A DNA stretch of 64,000 bases from Acetobacter pomorum (GTDB lineage: Bacteria; Pseudomonadota; Alphaproteobacteria; Acetobacterales; Acetobacteraceae). The notes below the pieces were generated by a model, which had not been told where the DNA came from, did no database searches, and was given only the letters and a program-made list of their open reading frames with translations. This document shows, piece by piece, positions 42,938 through 51,396 of the stretch (positions are counted from its first letter, which is position 1; every line of letters starts with the position of its first letter). The stretch lies in NCBI RefSeq assembly GCF_002738225.1, contig NZ_PEBQ01000093.1, positions 62,001 through 126,000 on the forward strand. The letters are read 5' to 3'. Position numbers and translations under genes: made by a program.

Positions 42938-43903
42938 TTATGCGCTGACGCTGTTATGGGGTGGTGTATCTGGTGTGGGGCAGGCTTCTGCCGGGCCTTT
43001 CCAGAATACAATGCCCTCACGCTTGGCGTGCGTGTCTGGCTCAACATGAATATGCACCAGCGTGCTGCCCATGCTGGCGCGCAGGGCGGCCTCTATGCGG
43101 TCACAGATATCATGGGCGGTGTTGACGCTCATGGTGCCGGGCACAACCAGATGGAACTCCAAAAACGTCACCGCCCCCACAATGCGGGTGCGGATATCGT
43201 GCGCCTCAATCGCCCCTTTGCCGTTGGCGGCAATAATGGCGCGAATTTCATCCATTGTTTCAGGTTCGGGGGCTTCATCCATCAGCCCGGCTACAGACTC
43301 GCGCATCACTTCCCAGCCCACGCGCAGCACGTTTATGGCCAAAAGCCCCGCCAGAATGGCATCCAGCCGCACCCAGCCGGTGAGCGGAATAAGGGTCACA
43401 CCCACCACAAGGGCAACGCCTGTCCATACATCGGAAAGCACATGCTGCCCGCCTGCCACCAGTGCGGGGGAGCGGCGCTTTTGCCCCACCCGCAGCATAA
43501 TCAGCCCCCATGCCAGATTCACCACGGTGGCAAGCGCGTTCAGCCCCAGCCCCAGCCACGGGGCCTTGGGTGGGTTGGGGTGCAGCCAGCCATGCACGGC
43601 TTCATCCCCAATGACAAAGGCTGTCACCACCACCAGCGCGCCTTCTGCCACGGCAGAAAGATATTCCGCCTTGTGGTGGCCATAGGGGTGGTTGGTATCT
43701 GCGGGCATTTCAGCCACGCTGAGCGCCCAAAGCCCTCCGGCGGCGGCTACCACGTTAATAATAGTTTCTAGCGCATCGGCATACAGGGCAATGCTGCCGC
43801 TGGTGGCATAGGCGGCGTATTTGAGCCCCAGTGCAACAAAGCTGACACCAAGGCTGACAACAGCAATGCCACGATTGCTGGAGGGAAGGGGAAGTTCTGG
43901 CAC
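42938..43903 (-). CDS. Cation diffusion facilitator (CDF) metal exporter
   Basis: A 321-residue metal/proton antiporter of the CDF family with about six helices. Metal-binding residues are in YADALETIINVV (helix 2) and GGQHVLSDVWTGVAL (helix 5). The cytoplasmic C-terminal domain has TFLEFHLVVPGTMSVNTAHD and HIHVEPD. It exports divalent cations such as Zn or Fe. It sits between a second CDF gene upstream (60-base gap) and the ClC gene downstream, in what looks like a minus-strand operon. Which metal it moves is not known. Confidence 0.88.
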   Translation of the reverse strand: MPELPLPSSNRGIAVVSLGVSFVALGLKYAAYATSGSIALYADALETIINVVAAAGGLWALSVAEMPADTNHPYGHHKAEYLSAVAEGALVVVTAFVIGDEAVHGWLHPNPPKAPWLGLGLNALATVVNLAWGLIMLRVGQKRRSPALVAGGQHVLSDVWTGVALVVGVTLIPLTGWVRLDAILAGLLAINVLRVGWEVMRESVAGLMDEAPEPETMDEIRAIIAANGKGAIEAHDIRTRIVGAVTFLEFHLVVPGTMSVNTAHDICDRIEAALRASMGSTLVHIHVEPDTHAKREGIVFWKGPAEACPTPDTPPHNSVSA

Positions 43904-43963
43904 GTAAAAAACAACTCTGGCTGGCGTGGCGGCGTAAACTGCGCGGGGGCGTGGGTTGGCGTG

Positions 43964-45130
43964 TCAGACAGTATGCGGGTCTGTTAAGGCGCAGGATGGG
44001 GCGTAGTCTGCGGCTTCTATCTGCAAGGTGGGGTGCACAATGCCAAACCGTTCACGCAGGGCGGCGGCGGCTTTTTCCAGTAGCGCGGTATCATTGTCTG
44101 TTGCCGGAGCGGAGGTGCGCACCAAATGCACCGTCAGCGCGGTTTCCGTGGTGCTGATGGGCCAGATATGCAGGTCATGCAAATCCGCTACACCGGGCAA
44201 CGTGCGCAAAAAGCCTTCCACGGCCCCGGCATCTACCGTGCGCGGCACGGCATCCAGCGCCATATCCAGAGAATCGCGCAGCAAAGACCACGTGCTGGCC
44301 ACTACCACAACGGAAATGGCAAGGCTTATGGCAGGGTCTATCCAGTTCAGGCCTGTCAGCAACACCAGCCCGCCCGCTATCACCACGGCAAGGGAGGTAA
44401 CGGCATCTGCCATAAGGTGCATGAAGGCCGCGCGAATGTTGAGGTCTCCCTTCTGCCCGGAGGCAAAAAGCAGGGCGGTGGCGCCGTTCACCACAATGCC
44501 AAGGGCGGCCACAACCATCATGGTTTTGCCAGCCACGGGGGCGGGGTCAAACAACCGGGTGATGGCTTCCCACGCCACGCCGCCTGTTACCAGCATAAGC
44601 ACCAGCGCATTGGCCAGCGCCGCCAGAATGGAAGACCGGCGCAACCCATACGTAAACCGCAAAGAGGGTGAGCGTTGGGAAAGATGCTGTGCCATCCATG
44701 CCGCGGCCAGCGCCAGCACATCGGAAAGATTGTGCCCCGCATCGGCCAGCAGTGCGAGCGAGTGTGAGAAAAAGCCCCACAGCGCCTCTGCCACCAGATA
44801 AAGGCTGTTGGCTGCAATACCTATGGCAAACGCCTTACCGAAGGAGGCCGGAGTATGCACATGGGCGTGCCCAAAACCGTGGCTGTGCCCGCAGCTTCCG
44901 CCTGCTGCATGGTCATGCCCGGTATGGTCATCATGCGCATCATGGTGATGATCGTGCTTTTCTGTGCCGCACGCATGCGTGTGGGCGTGGGCATCTGCTG
45001 CGTGATCATGCCCTGCGGTGCAGGTGTCTGCATGGCTGTGCCCGTCTGTCTGGCCCGGCGTGTGGTGCGCATGACCACAGGCGGAACCCGCAGGCTGGGA
45101 AGAGGGCGTAGAATCGTGCGGCGCAGGCAT
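43964..45130 (-). CDS. CzcD-type cation diffusion facilitator with His-rich N-terminus
   Basis: A 388-residue CDF exporter. The N-terminal 80 residues are very rich in His and Asp (HADTCTAGHDHAADAHAHTH, HDHHHDAHDDHTGHDHAAGG) and would bind metal. Six helices follow, with NSLYLVAEALWGFFSHS, LLADAGHNLSDVLALAAA and the helix-5 site FMHLMADAVTSLAVV, then a C-terminal domain with DLHIWPISTTETALTVHLV. It resembles zinc/cobalt CzcD and ZitB. ATG 45130 has AGGAAAA upstream; a longer form at 45196 is possible. It is the first gene of the minus-strand CDF-CDF-ClC set. Confidence 0.9.
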   Translation of the reverse strand: MPAPHDSTPSSQPAGSACGHAHHTPGQTDGHSHADTCTAGHDHAADAHAHTHACGTEKHDHHHDAHDDHTGHDHAAGGSCGHSHGFGHAHVHTPASFGKAFAIGIAANSLYLVAEALWGFFSHSLALLADAGHNLSDVLALAAAWMAQHLSQRSPSLRFTYGLRRSSILAALANALVLMLVTGGVAWEAITRLFDPAPVAGKTMMVVAALGIVVNGATALLFASGQKGDLNIRAAFMHLMADAVTSLAVVIAGGLVLLTGLNWIDPAISLAISVVVVASTWSLLRDSLDMALDAVPRTVDAGAVEGFLRTLPGVADLHDLHIWPISTTETALTVHLVRTSAPATDNDTALLEKAAAALRERFGIVHPTLQIEAADYAPSCALTDPHTV

Positions 45131-45348
45131 GGGAAGGCGTTTTCCTGAACGAAAAGGGCGATAGAAACACAGGCTGGCACACGGCAAGGGTACCAATCTG
45201 GTCTGTCTTATCTATGTCTGCGGAGGATGGCAGGGAAGGGCAACATCTTTTTTGTGACCCACCAAGCCAATATTGCGCCACACGGCGGAGCGGCCTAGGG
45301 AAAGAACAGATTTTTTTCACGGCTGCTTGAAAGGTAAGGGCACAGCGC

Positions 45349-47007
45349 ATGCTCCGACTGACCGAATTACGGCTTCCGCTCGACCATTCGCCACAGGCAC
45401 TGGCACAGGCCATTTGTGAGCGGCTGAACATCAGCCCAGATGCGCTAGAGCATTACAGCGTGTTCAAACGCGGGCACGATGCCCGCAAGCGCGTGGCCAT
45501 CAAGCTGGTATATGCCGTGGATTGCACCGTGAAGGACGAGGCCGCCGTGCTGGCGCGTTATCGCGCGGCCCACCCCAAGGATAACCACGTGCAGCCTTCC
45601 CCCAACATGGAGTGGGTGCCCCCCATTACCAATGGGGCGGAACTGGCGGCAAAGCCCGGATACAAGCGCCCCATTATTATAGGTGCCGGGCCGTGCGGGT
45701 TTATGGCTGCCCTTGTGCTGGCCCGCATGGGCCTGCGCCCGCTGCTGCTGGAACGCGGCAAGGTAGTGCGTGAACGCACGGTGGATACGTTTGCCCTGTG
45801 GCGCCGCTCTGAACTGACGCCAGAAAGCAACGTGCAGTTTGGTGAGGGCGGGGCCGGTACTTTTTCTGACGGCAAGCTGTACAGCCAGGTAAAGGACCCG
45901 CGCTTTTTGGGCCGCAAGGTGCTGGAGGAGTTTGTAAAGGCGGGCGCGCCGGAGGATATTCTGTATCTGGCCCACCCACATATTGGCACGTTCCGCCTTG
46001 TTTCCATGGTGGAGCATATTCGGCGTGAGGTAGAGGAAGCGGGTGGGGAATACCGTTTTCAAACCCGTGTGGATGGGCTGGTGCTCAACCCGCAAACCCG
46101 CGCGGTGGAAGGTGTGCGCACGGCTGATGGGGAGGTTATAGACTCCGACCACGTTATTCTGGCCGTGGGCCACAGTGCGCGTGATACGTTTGCCATGTTG
46201 CAGGCCGAAGATGTGGCCATGCAGGCCAAGCCGTTTTCCATTGGGGTGCGCATAGAGCACCCGCAATCTGTTATAGACGTGGCGCAGTTTGGCTCCAGCG
46301 CGGGTAACGAACTGCTGGGAGCAGCGGAATATCGGCTGGTGCACCATGCCAGCAACGGGCGAGGCGTGTATTCCTTTTGCATGTGCCCCGGCGGCACCGT
46401 GGTGGCGGCAACCTCGGAAGAAGGGCAGGTGGTCACCAACGGCATGAGCCAGTATTCCCGCGCCGAACGTAACGCCAATTCCGGCATTGTGGTGGAACTG
46501 CGCCCCGGTGAGGATTACCCCGATGACCCGCTGGCAGGCATGGCTTTCCAGCGCAAGTGGGAGCGCAAGGCGTTTGAGGCCGGTGGCGGAGATTACCGTG
46601 CCCCCGCCCAGCGTGTGGGAGATTTTCTGGCAGGCCGCCCCTCCACCACGTTGGGGGATGTGGTGCCCTCTTACAAACCGGGCGTTACACCAACAGATCT
46701 TTCAACATGCTTGCCGGATTTTGTGGTGGAGGCCCTGCGTGAGGCCCTGCCAAAGTTTGACCGCAAGATCCGGGGTTTTGCCATGGAAGATGCGGTGATG
46801 ACGGGGGTTGAAACCCGTACGTCCTCGCCCCTGCGTATTCCGCGTAATGAGGCCGGACAATCCATCAACACGCCGGGCCTGTATCCGGCGGGTGAAGGGG
46901 CCGGATATGCGGGCGGCATTCTTTCTGCCTCCATGGATGGCATTCGCATTGCCGAGACCGTGGCGCTCAATCTGGCAGGCAAGCCGGCCATTCTGCCACC
47001 ACGCTAA
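45349..47007 (+). CDS. FAD-dependent dehydrogenase (COG2509 type)
   Basis: A 552-residue oxidoreductase of an uncharacterised FAD-dependent dehydrogenase family. A ferredoxin-like N-terminal domain (about 1-85) precedes the FAD motif PIIIGAGPCGFMAALVLARM near residue 107. Other conserved pieces are NVQFGEGGAGTFSDGKLYS, HPHIGTFRL and the C-terminal GLYPAGEGAGYAGGILSASMDG with FAD contacts. The family is widespread but its substrate is not known. It stands alone, divergent from the CzcD-like gene. Confidence 0.85.
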   Translation: MLRLTELRLPLDHSPQALAQAICERLNISPDALEHYSVFKRGHDARKRVAIKLVYAVDCTVKDEAAVLARYRAAHPKDNHVQPSPNMEWVPPITNGAELAAKPGYKRPIIIGAGPCGFMAALVLARMGLRPLLLERGKVVRERTVDTFALWRRSELTPESNVQFGEGGAGTFSDGKLYSQVKDPRFLGRKVLEEFVKAGAPEDILYLAHPHIGTFRLVSMVEHIRREVEEAGGEYRFQTRVDGLVLNPQTRAVEGVRTADGEVIDSDHVILAVGHSARDTFAMLQAEDVAMQAKPFSIGVRIEHPQSVIDVAQFGSSAGNELLGAAEYRLVHHASNGRGVYSFCMCPGGTVVAATSEEGQVVTNGMSQYSRAERNANSGIVVELRPGEDYPDDPLAGMAFQRKWERKAFEAGGGDYRAPAQRVGDFLAGRPSTTLGDVVPSYKPGVTPTDLSTCLPDFVVEALREALPKFDRKIRGFAMEDAVMTGVETRTSSPLRIPRNEAGQSINTPGLYPAGEGAGYAGGILSASMDGIRIAETVALNLAGKPAILPPR

Positions 47008-47016
47008 AAACCGGCG

Positions 47017-47051
47017 GGGCACAGGCGTATAAAAAGATGCGCCTGTTGCCC
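47017..47051. terminator. Hairpin between FAD dehydrogenase and esterase genes
   Basis: Arms GGGCACAGGCG and CGCCTGTTGCCC with a one-base bulge around a 12-base loop. On the minus strand a TTTTT run lies shortly after, so it likely ends the convergent esterase transcript and perhaps both. Confidence 0.5.
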
Positions 47052-47091
47052 TTAGGTTGCCCTGCCTGTTCCTTGTGAGCTTTTGTGCCCT

Positions 47092-47889
47092 TCAGGCCGG
47101 GGAGGCGTTTTCTGTCTGGGTGGCAAAGTTTTCCACCAGTTCCATAAACCGGCGGGGGGCATCTGCATGCACCCAATGGCCTGCGCCCTTTACGGTTTCC
47201 AGCCGATAATGCGGAAACAGATGGCGCATCTGCGGATAATTGGTAGGCTGGATGTAGGGGGATTCCTCCCCCCGGATAAACAGGGTGGGGCCGCTATACT
47301 GTGCGCTGGCAGGCAGGGTGGGCCAGCCCATCATGGCGGGCAGACCTTGCAGAATATCGTGCATGCCAATGGCCCAGCCGGGGTTATCTCCCAGCCTGAT
47401 GTTCTGCACCATCAACTGCCGCACGGCATCGTTGGGAATAAGCGGGCGCAGCAGTTCATCTGCGCTGCGCAAATCCAGATGTGGGGGAAAAGCCAGCTTG
47501 TCCAGTCCGGGGGGCAGATCCATGCGTGTAAAGCCGCCTTGGCCGGGGGCAATATCCACCACCAGCAGGCTCTGCACGGCCTCTGGAGTGATGAGTGAGA
47601 GCATCATGGCGGTTTTGCCCCCCATGGAATGGCCCAGCACCAAAGCTTTTTCCACCCCATAATGGTGCATGGTTTCCAGCACATCCTGCGCCATGGCGGG
47701 GTAGCTCATGGGGCCGTGGGGGCTGTTGCCGTGGTTGCGCAAATCCATTGCCAGCGTTTTGCGGGTGGTGGCCAGTTTGCGTTGCACAAAGCCCAAATTG
47801 CGCGCGCGGCCAAACAGCCCGTGCAGCAGCACAACCGGTGGCAGGGTAGAGGGGGCATCGGGGCCGCGTTCAATCACGTTCAGCAACAC
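47092..47889 (-). CDS. Alpha/beta hydrolase, YbfF-like esterase
   Basis: A 265-residue alpha/beta hydrolase. The oxyanion motif is VVLLHGLFGRARN near residue 20, the nucleophile is in LGHSMGGKTAMML near 88, the acid and histidine are near VDIAPGQG and KGAGHWVHADAP. It closely resembles the YbfF/epoxide-hydrolase-like esterases that act on short acyl-CoA or p-nitrophenyl esters. Its physiological substrate is unknown. It has no signal peptide. Confidence 0.85.
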   Translation of the reverse strand: MLLNVIERGPDAPSTLPPVVLLHGLFGRARNLGFVQRKLATTRKTLAMDLRNHGNSPHGPMSYPAMAQDVLETMHHYGVEKALVLGHSMGGKTAMMLSLITPEAVQSLLVVDIAPGQGGFTRMDLPPGLDKLAFPPHLDLRSADELLRPLIPNDAVRQLMVQNIRLGDNPGWAIGMHDILQGLPAMMGWPTLPASAQYSGPTLFIRGEESPYIQPTNYPQMRHLFPHYRLETVKGAGHWVHADAPRRFMELVENFATQTENASPA

Positions 47890-48150
47890 GGGGCCGTATC
47901 CTTTTCTGCGTTTTTAACATGTTGGGCATGGCAAGGTACTTTTGCCGGTTGTGCCGCGCTTTGCCCCGAAAGGCGAGAGGGGAGGGCATGTTTTTTCTTC
48001 ACCTTCCAGAGAGAGGGTAGGCGTGGCACAGTTGGGGGGATGGGCAATCTTTCAGCCGGCAGGCACGTTTGGTTCCGATGCTTTCTGGCGCTGGCCCACC
48101 ATGAGTGCGCGTGGTGACACGCCACAGATAAAAACGGGAGAGCGCAGGCA
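47890..48150. other. Intergenic region before the Usp gene
   Basis: About 260 bases without a supported gene. It separates the divergent esterase and Usp genes and must hold their promoters. No clear operator or RNA element was identified. Confidence 0.35.
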
Positions 48151-48966
48151 ATGCAGAGATGTCTTGTTATTCTCAGCCAGCAGGATCAGGCAGAGGTGCT
48201 GCTGAACATGGCCGCACAGTTTCTGGCGCGTGTAAACGGCAACCGTATGGATGTGCTGGCCGCGCGGGAGCCACCCACACAGGTGTTGGGCAACATGGGC
48301 CTGACAGATGAAAGTGCCGCTGTGCTGCGTGCAAACCAGCGCGAATGGGCCGATAACCTGCACACCATCTTCCATCGCTGGCTGGCGGAGGAATATGGCT
48401 CTGGCGCAGAACGGCTGAGCAAGGTGGAAGTAAACTGGCTGGACCCCGAAATTACGGTGGACAGAATTATCAGCGGCTATGGCAAGGATGCCGATCTGCT
48501 GATTATGAACTTTCCCGATAGCCGGGACAGTGACCAGAAAAAACTGGCCACCCGTTCGGCCATTTTTCAGACAGGCCGCCCCGTTCTGTTTGTGCCACCT
48601 TTTTGGGACCGCCCAAGCGGAGACCATATTCTGCTGGCATGGAAGGATACAGATGGCTGCCGCAAGGCGTTTGCCTCCGCACGGGTTTTGCTGGCGCAGG
48701 CCAAGCAGGTAGATGTGTTGCAAACACCGGATTCCCCCATGCCCATGGATATACTGCCCGGCATTACGCCCAAACGGCTGGAACTGACCCCGCGCGGAGA
48801 TGCCAATACGGATGCACAGGCCATTCTGGATGCCGTAGATGCCCAAAGGGCCGATTTGCTGGTAATGGGCGGGTATCAGCACAGCATGTTGTATAACCGG
48901 CTTATGGGTAGTGCGACGGATTACATTCTGGCCCACCCGGATGTGCCCGTGTTTTTGCAACATTAA
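48151..48966 (+). CDS. Universal stress protein family, two-domain
   Basis: A 271-residue protein with two Usp-like halves. The second half (about 150-271) holds the family core, ILLAWKDTDGCRKAFASARVLL with ADLLVMGGYQHSMLYNRLMG, where the G-2X-G-9X-G type ATP-binding pattern is approximated. The first half is more divergent (CLVILSQQDQAEVLLNM, KDADLLIMNFPDSRDSD). Usp proteins help survival under stress. GGAGAG lies nine bases before the ATG. A strong hairpin follows the stop codon. Confidence 0.82.
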   Translation: MQRCLVILSQQDQAEVLLNMAAQFLARVNGNRMDVLAAREPPTQVLGNMGLTDESAAVLRANQREWADNLHTIFHRWLAEEYGSGAERLSKVEVNWLDPEITVDRIISGYGKDADLLIMNFPDSRDSDQKKLATRSAIFQTGRPVLFVPPFWDRPSGDHILLAWKDTDGCRKAFASARVLLAQAKQVDVLQTPDSPMPMDILPGITPKRLELTPRGDANTDAQAILDAVDAQRADLLVMGGYQHSMLYNRLMGSATDYILAHPDVPVFLQH

Positions 48967-48973
48967 CGCATAT

Positions 48974-49014
48974 GCAAGGGGGCGTATTGTGTAGGAATAC
49001 GGCCTCCCCTTTGC
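48974..49014 (+). terminator. Hairpin after the Usp gene
   Basis: Arms GCAAGGGG-GCGTATT and GAATACGGCC-TCCCCTTTGC form a long, imperfect stem right after the stop codon. No T-run follows directly, but a second palindrome with a T-run begins five bases later. Confidence 0.6.
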
Positions 49015-49018
49015 TAAG

Positions 49019-49040
49019 GCGGGCATATGCCCGCTTTTTT
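49019..49040 (+). terminator. Perfect palindrome with T-run overlapping the next start codon
   Basis: GCGGGCATATGCCCGC is a perfect 16-base palindrome directly followed by six T residues, an intrinsic-terminator arrangement. The ATG of the YfhO-like gene (49027-49029) sits inside it. Confidence 0.6.
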
Positions 49041-51381
49041 CTTTTCTCTCCGCCATCGGTTTTTTTCACAATGGCCTGTGTGGCACATGGCTGTGCTGGT
49101 GCTGCTGCCTGTGCTGGTGCATCTGCCAGAACTGCTGGGCCCGGCCCTGTGGGGTGGTGCAACGTCAGACCCCATTTCCGTGCTTTCGGCAGGTACGCAA
49201 ACGCGGCGCAACTGGCTGGAAGGTGGTATTCTGCCCGGCCTGCCGGGGTGGATAGATGGCTGCGCGGGTGTGATTGTGCAGGCGCTGGGGCACTTGGCCG
49301 CGGCAGATTGGCGGCATGGCATTTTGCCGTGGTGGAACCCGTATAGCGGCGTGGGCATGCCGCTTGCGGGGGAGTATCAGCCCGGCGCGTTCTTTCTGCC
49401 TTTTGTGCTGCTTTTAGGGCTGCCCGGTGGGCTGCTGTTTCTTAAAATTGCGCTGCAAATTCTGGCAGGTTTTTGCATGTACGCCCTGTTGCGTAAACTG
49501 GGGATGGATGCGCGCGTGGTGTTGGCGGGGGCTGTGCTGTGGGCATTTAATGGCACGTTTGCATGGGCATCGGATGGGCCAAGTCAGCCGCTGGCTTTTC
49601 TGCCATTAGCCCTGCTGGGGGTGGAGGCATTGCGCAGCACGGCACGTGGCTGGGCTGGCGTGCGCAACTGGAGCCTTCTGGCCCTCGGTTTGGGGGGCAT
49701 GGTGCTTTCCAGCTTTCCCGAAACCGCGTTTTTGCAAGGCACGCTGGTATTGTGCTGGGCGCTTTTGCGGCTGGCGCAGCAACCTGCGGGGGCACGCGTA
49801 CCTTTCGCCGGGGCGATTGCGGTTGGGGGCAGCACGGCGCTGCTTCTGGCCGCCCCGCAGCTTGTGGCATTTGCCACCTATCTGCCCCATGCGTGGGTGG
49901 GAGACCACGCAGCGGGCATTACCATCACCCAGCCCATAACGTGTTGGGCTATGGCGCTGTTTCCCTACATCAATGGCCCCATCTTTTATGGCCCGGCCTC
50001 TCGGTACGAGGCATGGTGGAGTGTGGGCGGATACTGGGGCACCGTGCTGCCGTTTCTGGCTGTTCTGGGCCTGTGGGGGCGAAGGGAGCGGGCCGCACGC
50101 ATGCTGCTGGCAGCCTATTTTGTGGCGTGTGTGGGCAAGCAGGCCAACCTGCCCGGCATAGCCCCGCTGATGGATATGGTGCCCGGTATAGCGCTCACGT
50201 TTTTTCATCGCTTTTGCTACCCGATGGAGGAAATGGCGCTTCTTCTTCTGGCCGCCTTCGGGCTGGATGATGTGTGCCGCAATGCCGCTATTCGGTCAGG
50301 CGCGGAGGGTGCAAAACAACGCACCAGAAACTGGTTGGTAACAGCATGGCCTGCGCTGTGCGCCGGAGGTGTGCTGCTGTTGGCCACTTATGCCGTGTGG
50401 CGCTGGAACGCCCCCGCACGGGCAGATTTATGGGGCTTTGCGCAGGGGCCTGTTTCTTCCCGCTTTTATGCGTTTGGTTCCGTGCTGGCTGGTGGTGCGT
50501 TGGTGGCGCTGTGCCTTGCCGCGTTACTGTTGCCCATTTTTGCGCGGTGGCGTGTGGCTATTGTGGCAAGTGCCATGGTGGCAGAAGTGCTTTTTCTGTT
50601 TTGCGTGCCGTTGCTCTCCACCCGCAGCGTGCTGCCGGTAGATGCCACGCTGATAAACACCATGAAGGCCCAGATCGGGCTGAACAGATTTGTTTCCCTC
50701 GGCGGGTTGGCCCCTAATTATGGCGCATATTTTGGGCTGGCCTCCATTAACCATAACGGCGTGCCCATGCCCGCAGCGTGGATTACCCGCTTGCAGCAGG
50801 ATTTTGGCGCCAACCTTAACCCCGTGACGTTTGATGGCATTACGCCCAACACCCCAAATGGGCACTTCTTTTTGCAGGATGTGCTGGGCCAAAGGCCGGA
50901 GGTGCTGGAACGCCTGGGCGTAGCACTGGCTGTGGTGCCGCACGGCATGGCCTTGCCGGGGCAGCAGGAGGCCCCCGCTGAAAAACGCCTGCAACTTCTT
51001 TACACAAGTGCTGCGAATGATCTGTACCGCCTGCCGCATCCCGCCCCATATTTTGAGGCTGCCGAGAACTGCGAGATCCAGCCACTTTCGCGCACGGAAC
51101 TGCGCACAAACTGCCGCACGCCTGCCACGCTCATCCGGCGTGAACTCATGCTGCCCGGCTGGCATGTGCGCATAAACAGGCAGGAAGCTGCCCTTGGGTA
51201 TGAAGAAAACCTGTTCCAGCGTGTAACTTTGCCAAATGGGCCTGCGAATATTCGCTTTTCCTTCACTCCACCCGGCATGGCGTGGGGTTGGGCAGGGCTG
51301 ATGTTTGGGCTGGCCTTGCTGGGGCTGGGTTTCCGGCGTGGGCGGAATGCGGAAAAATCTTGTGCGATACTGGCAAAATAG
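49027..51381 (+). CDS. YfhO-like multi-pass membrane protein
   Basis: A 784-residue inner-membrane protein with an N-terminal helix, a conserved periplasmic loop (WWNPYSGVGMPLAGEYQPGAF), many hydrophobic helices up to about residue 560, and a soluble C-terminal domain ending in a final helix (GWAGLMFGLALLGLGF). It resembles the YfhO/GT-C fold family linked to glycosylation of surface polymers. The reaction is unknown. The ATG at 49027 lies in a palindromic terminator-like element; if that is a real terminator the true start could be Met21 at 49087. It is convergent with the OPT transporter gene. Confidence 0.78.
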   Translation: MPAFFFSLRHRFFSQWPVWHMAVLVLLPVLVHLPELLGPALWGGATSDPISVLSAGTQTRRNWLEGGILPGLPGWIDGCAGVIVQALGHLAAADWRHGILPWWNPYSGVGMPLAGEYQPGAFFLPFVLLLGLPGGLLFLKIALQILAGFCMYALLRKLGMDARVVLAGAVLWAFNGTFAWASDGPSQPLAFLPLALLGVEALRSTARGWAGVRNWSLLALGLGGMVLSSFPETAFLQGTLVLCWALLRLAQQPAGARVPFAGAIAVGGSTALLLAAPQLVAFATYLPHAWVGDHAAGITITQPITCWAMALFPYINGPIFYGPASRYEAWWSVGGYWGTVLPFLAVLGLWGRRERAARMLLAAYFVACVGKQANLPGIAPLMDMVPGIALTFFHRFCYPMEEMALLLLAAFGLDDVCRNAAIRSGAEGAKQRTRNWLVTAWPALCAGGVLLLATYAVWRWNAPARADLWGFAQGPVSSRFYAFGSVLAGGALVALCLAALLLPIFARWRVAIVASAMVAEVLFLFCVPLLSTRSVLPVDATLINTMKAQIGLNRFVSLGGLAPNYGAYFGLASINHNGVPMPAAWITRLQQDFGANLNPVTFDGITPNTPNGHFFLQDVLGQRPEVLERLGVALAVVPHGMALPGQQEAPAEKRLQLLYTSAANDLYRLPHPAPYFEAAENCEIQPLSRTELRTNCRTPATLIRRELMLPGWHVRINRQEAALGYEENLFQRVTLPNGPANIRFSFTPPGMAWGWAGLMFGLALLGLGFRRGRNAEKSCAILAK

Positions 51382-51396
51382 GCTGCGTTAACGCTC

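Noticed and set aside
47942..48205. 87-codon plus-strand frame before the Usp gene
   Set aside because: It overlaps the Usp start, has no family resemblance, and its composition is that of random GC-rich DNA.
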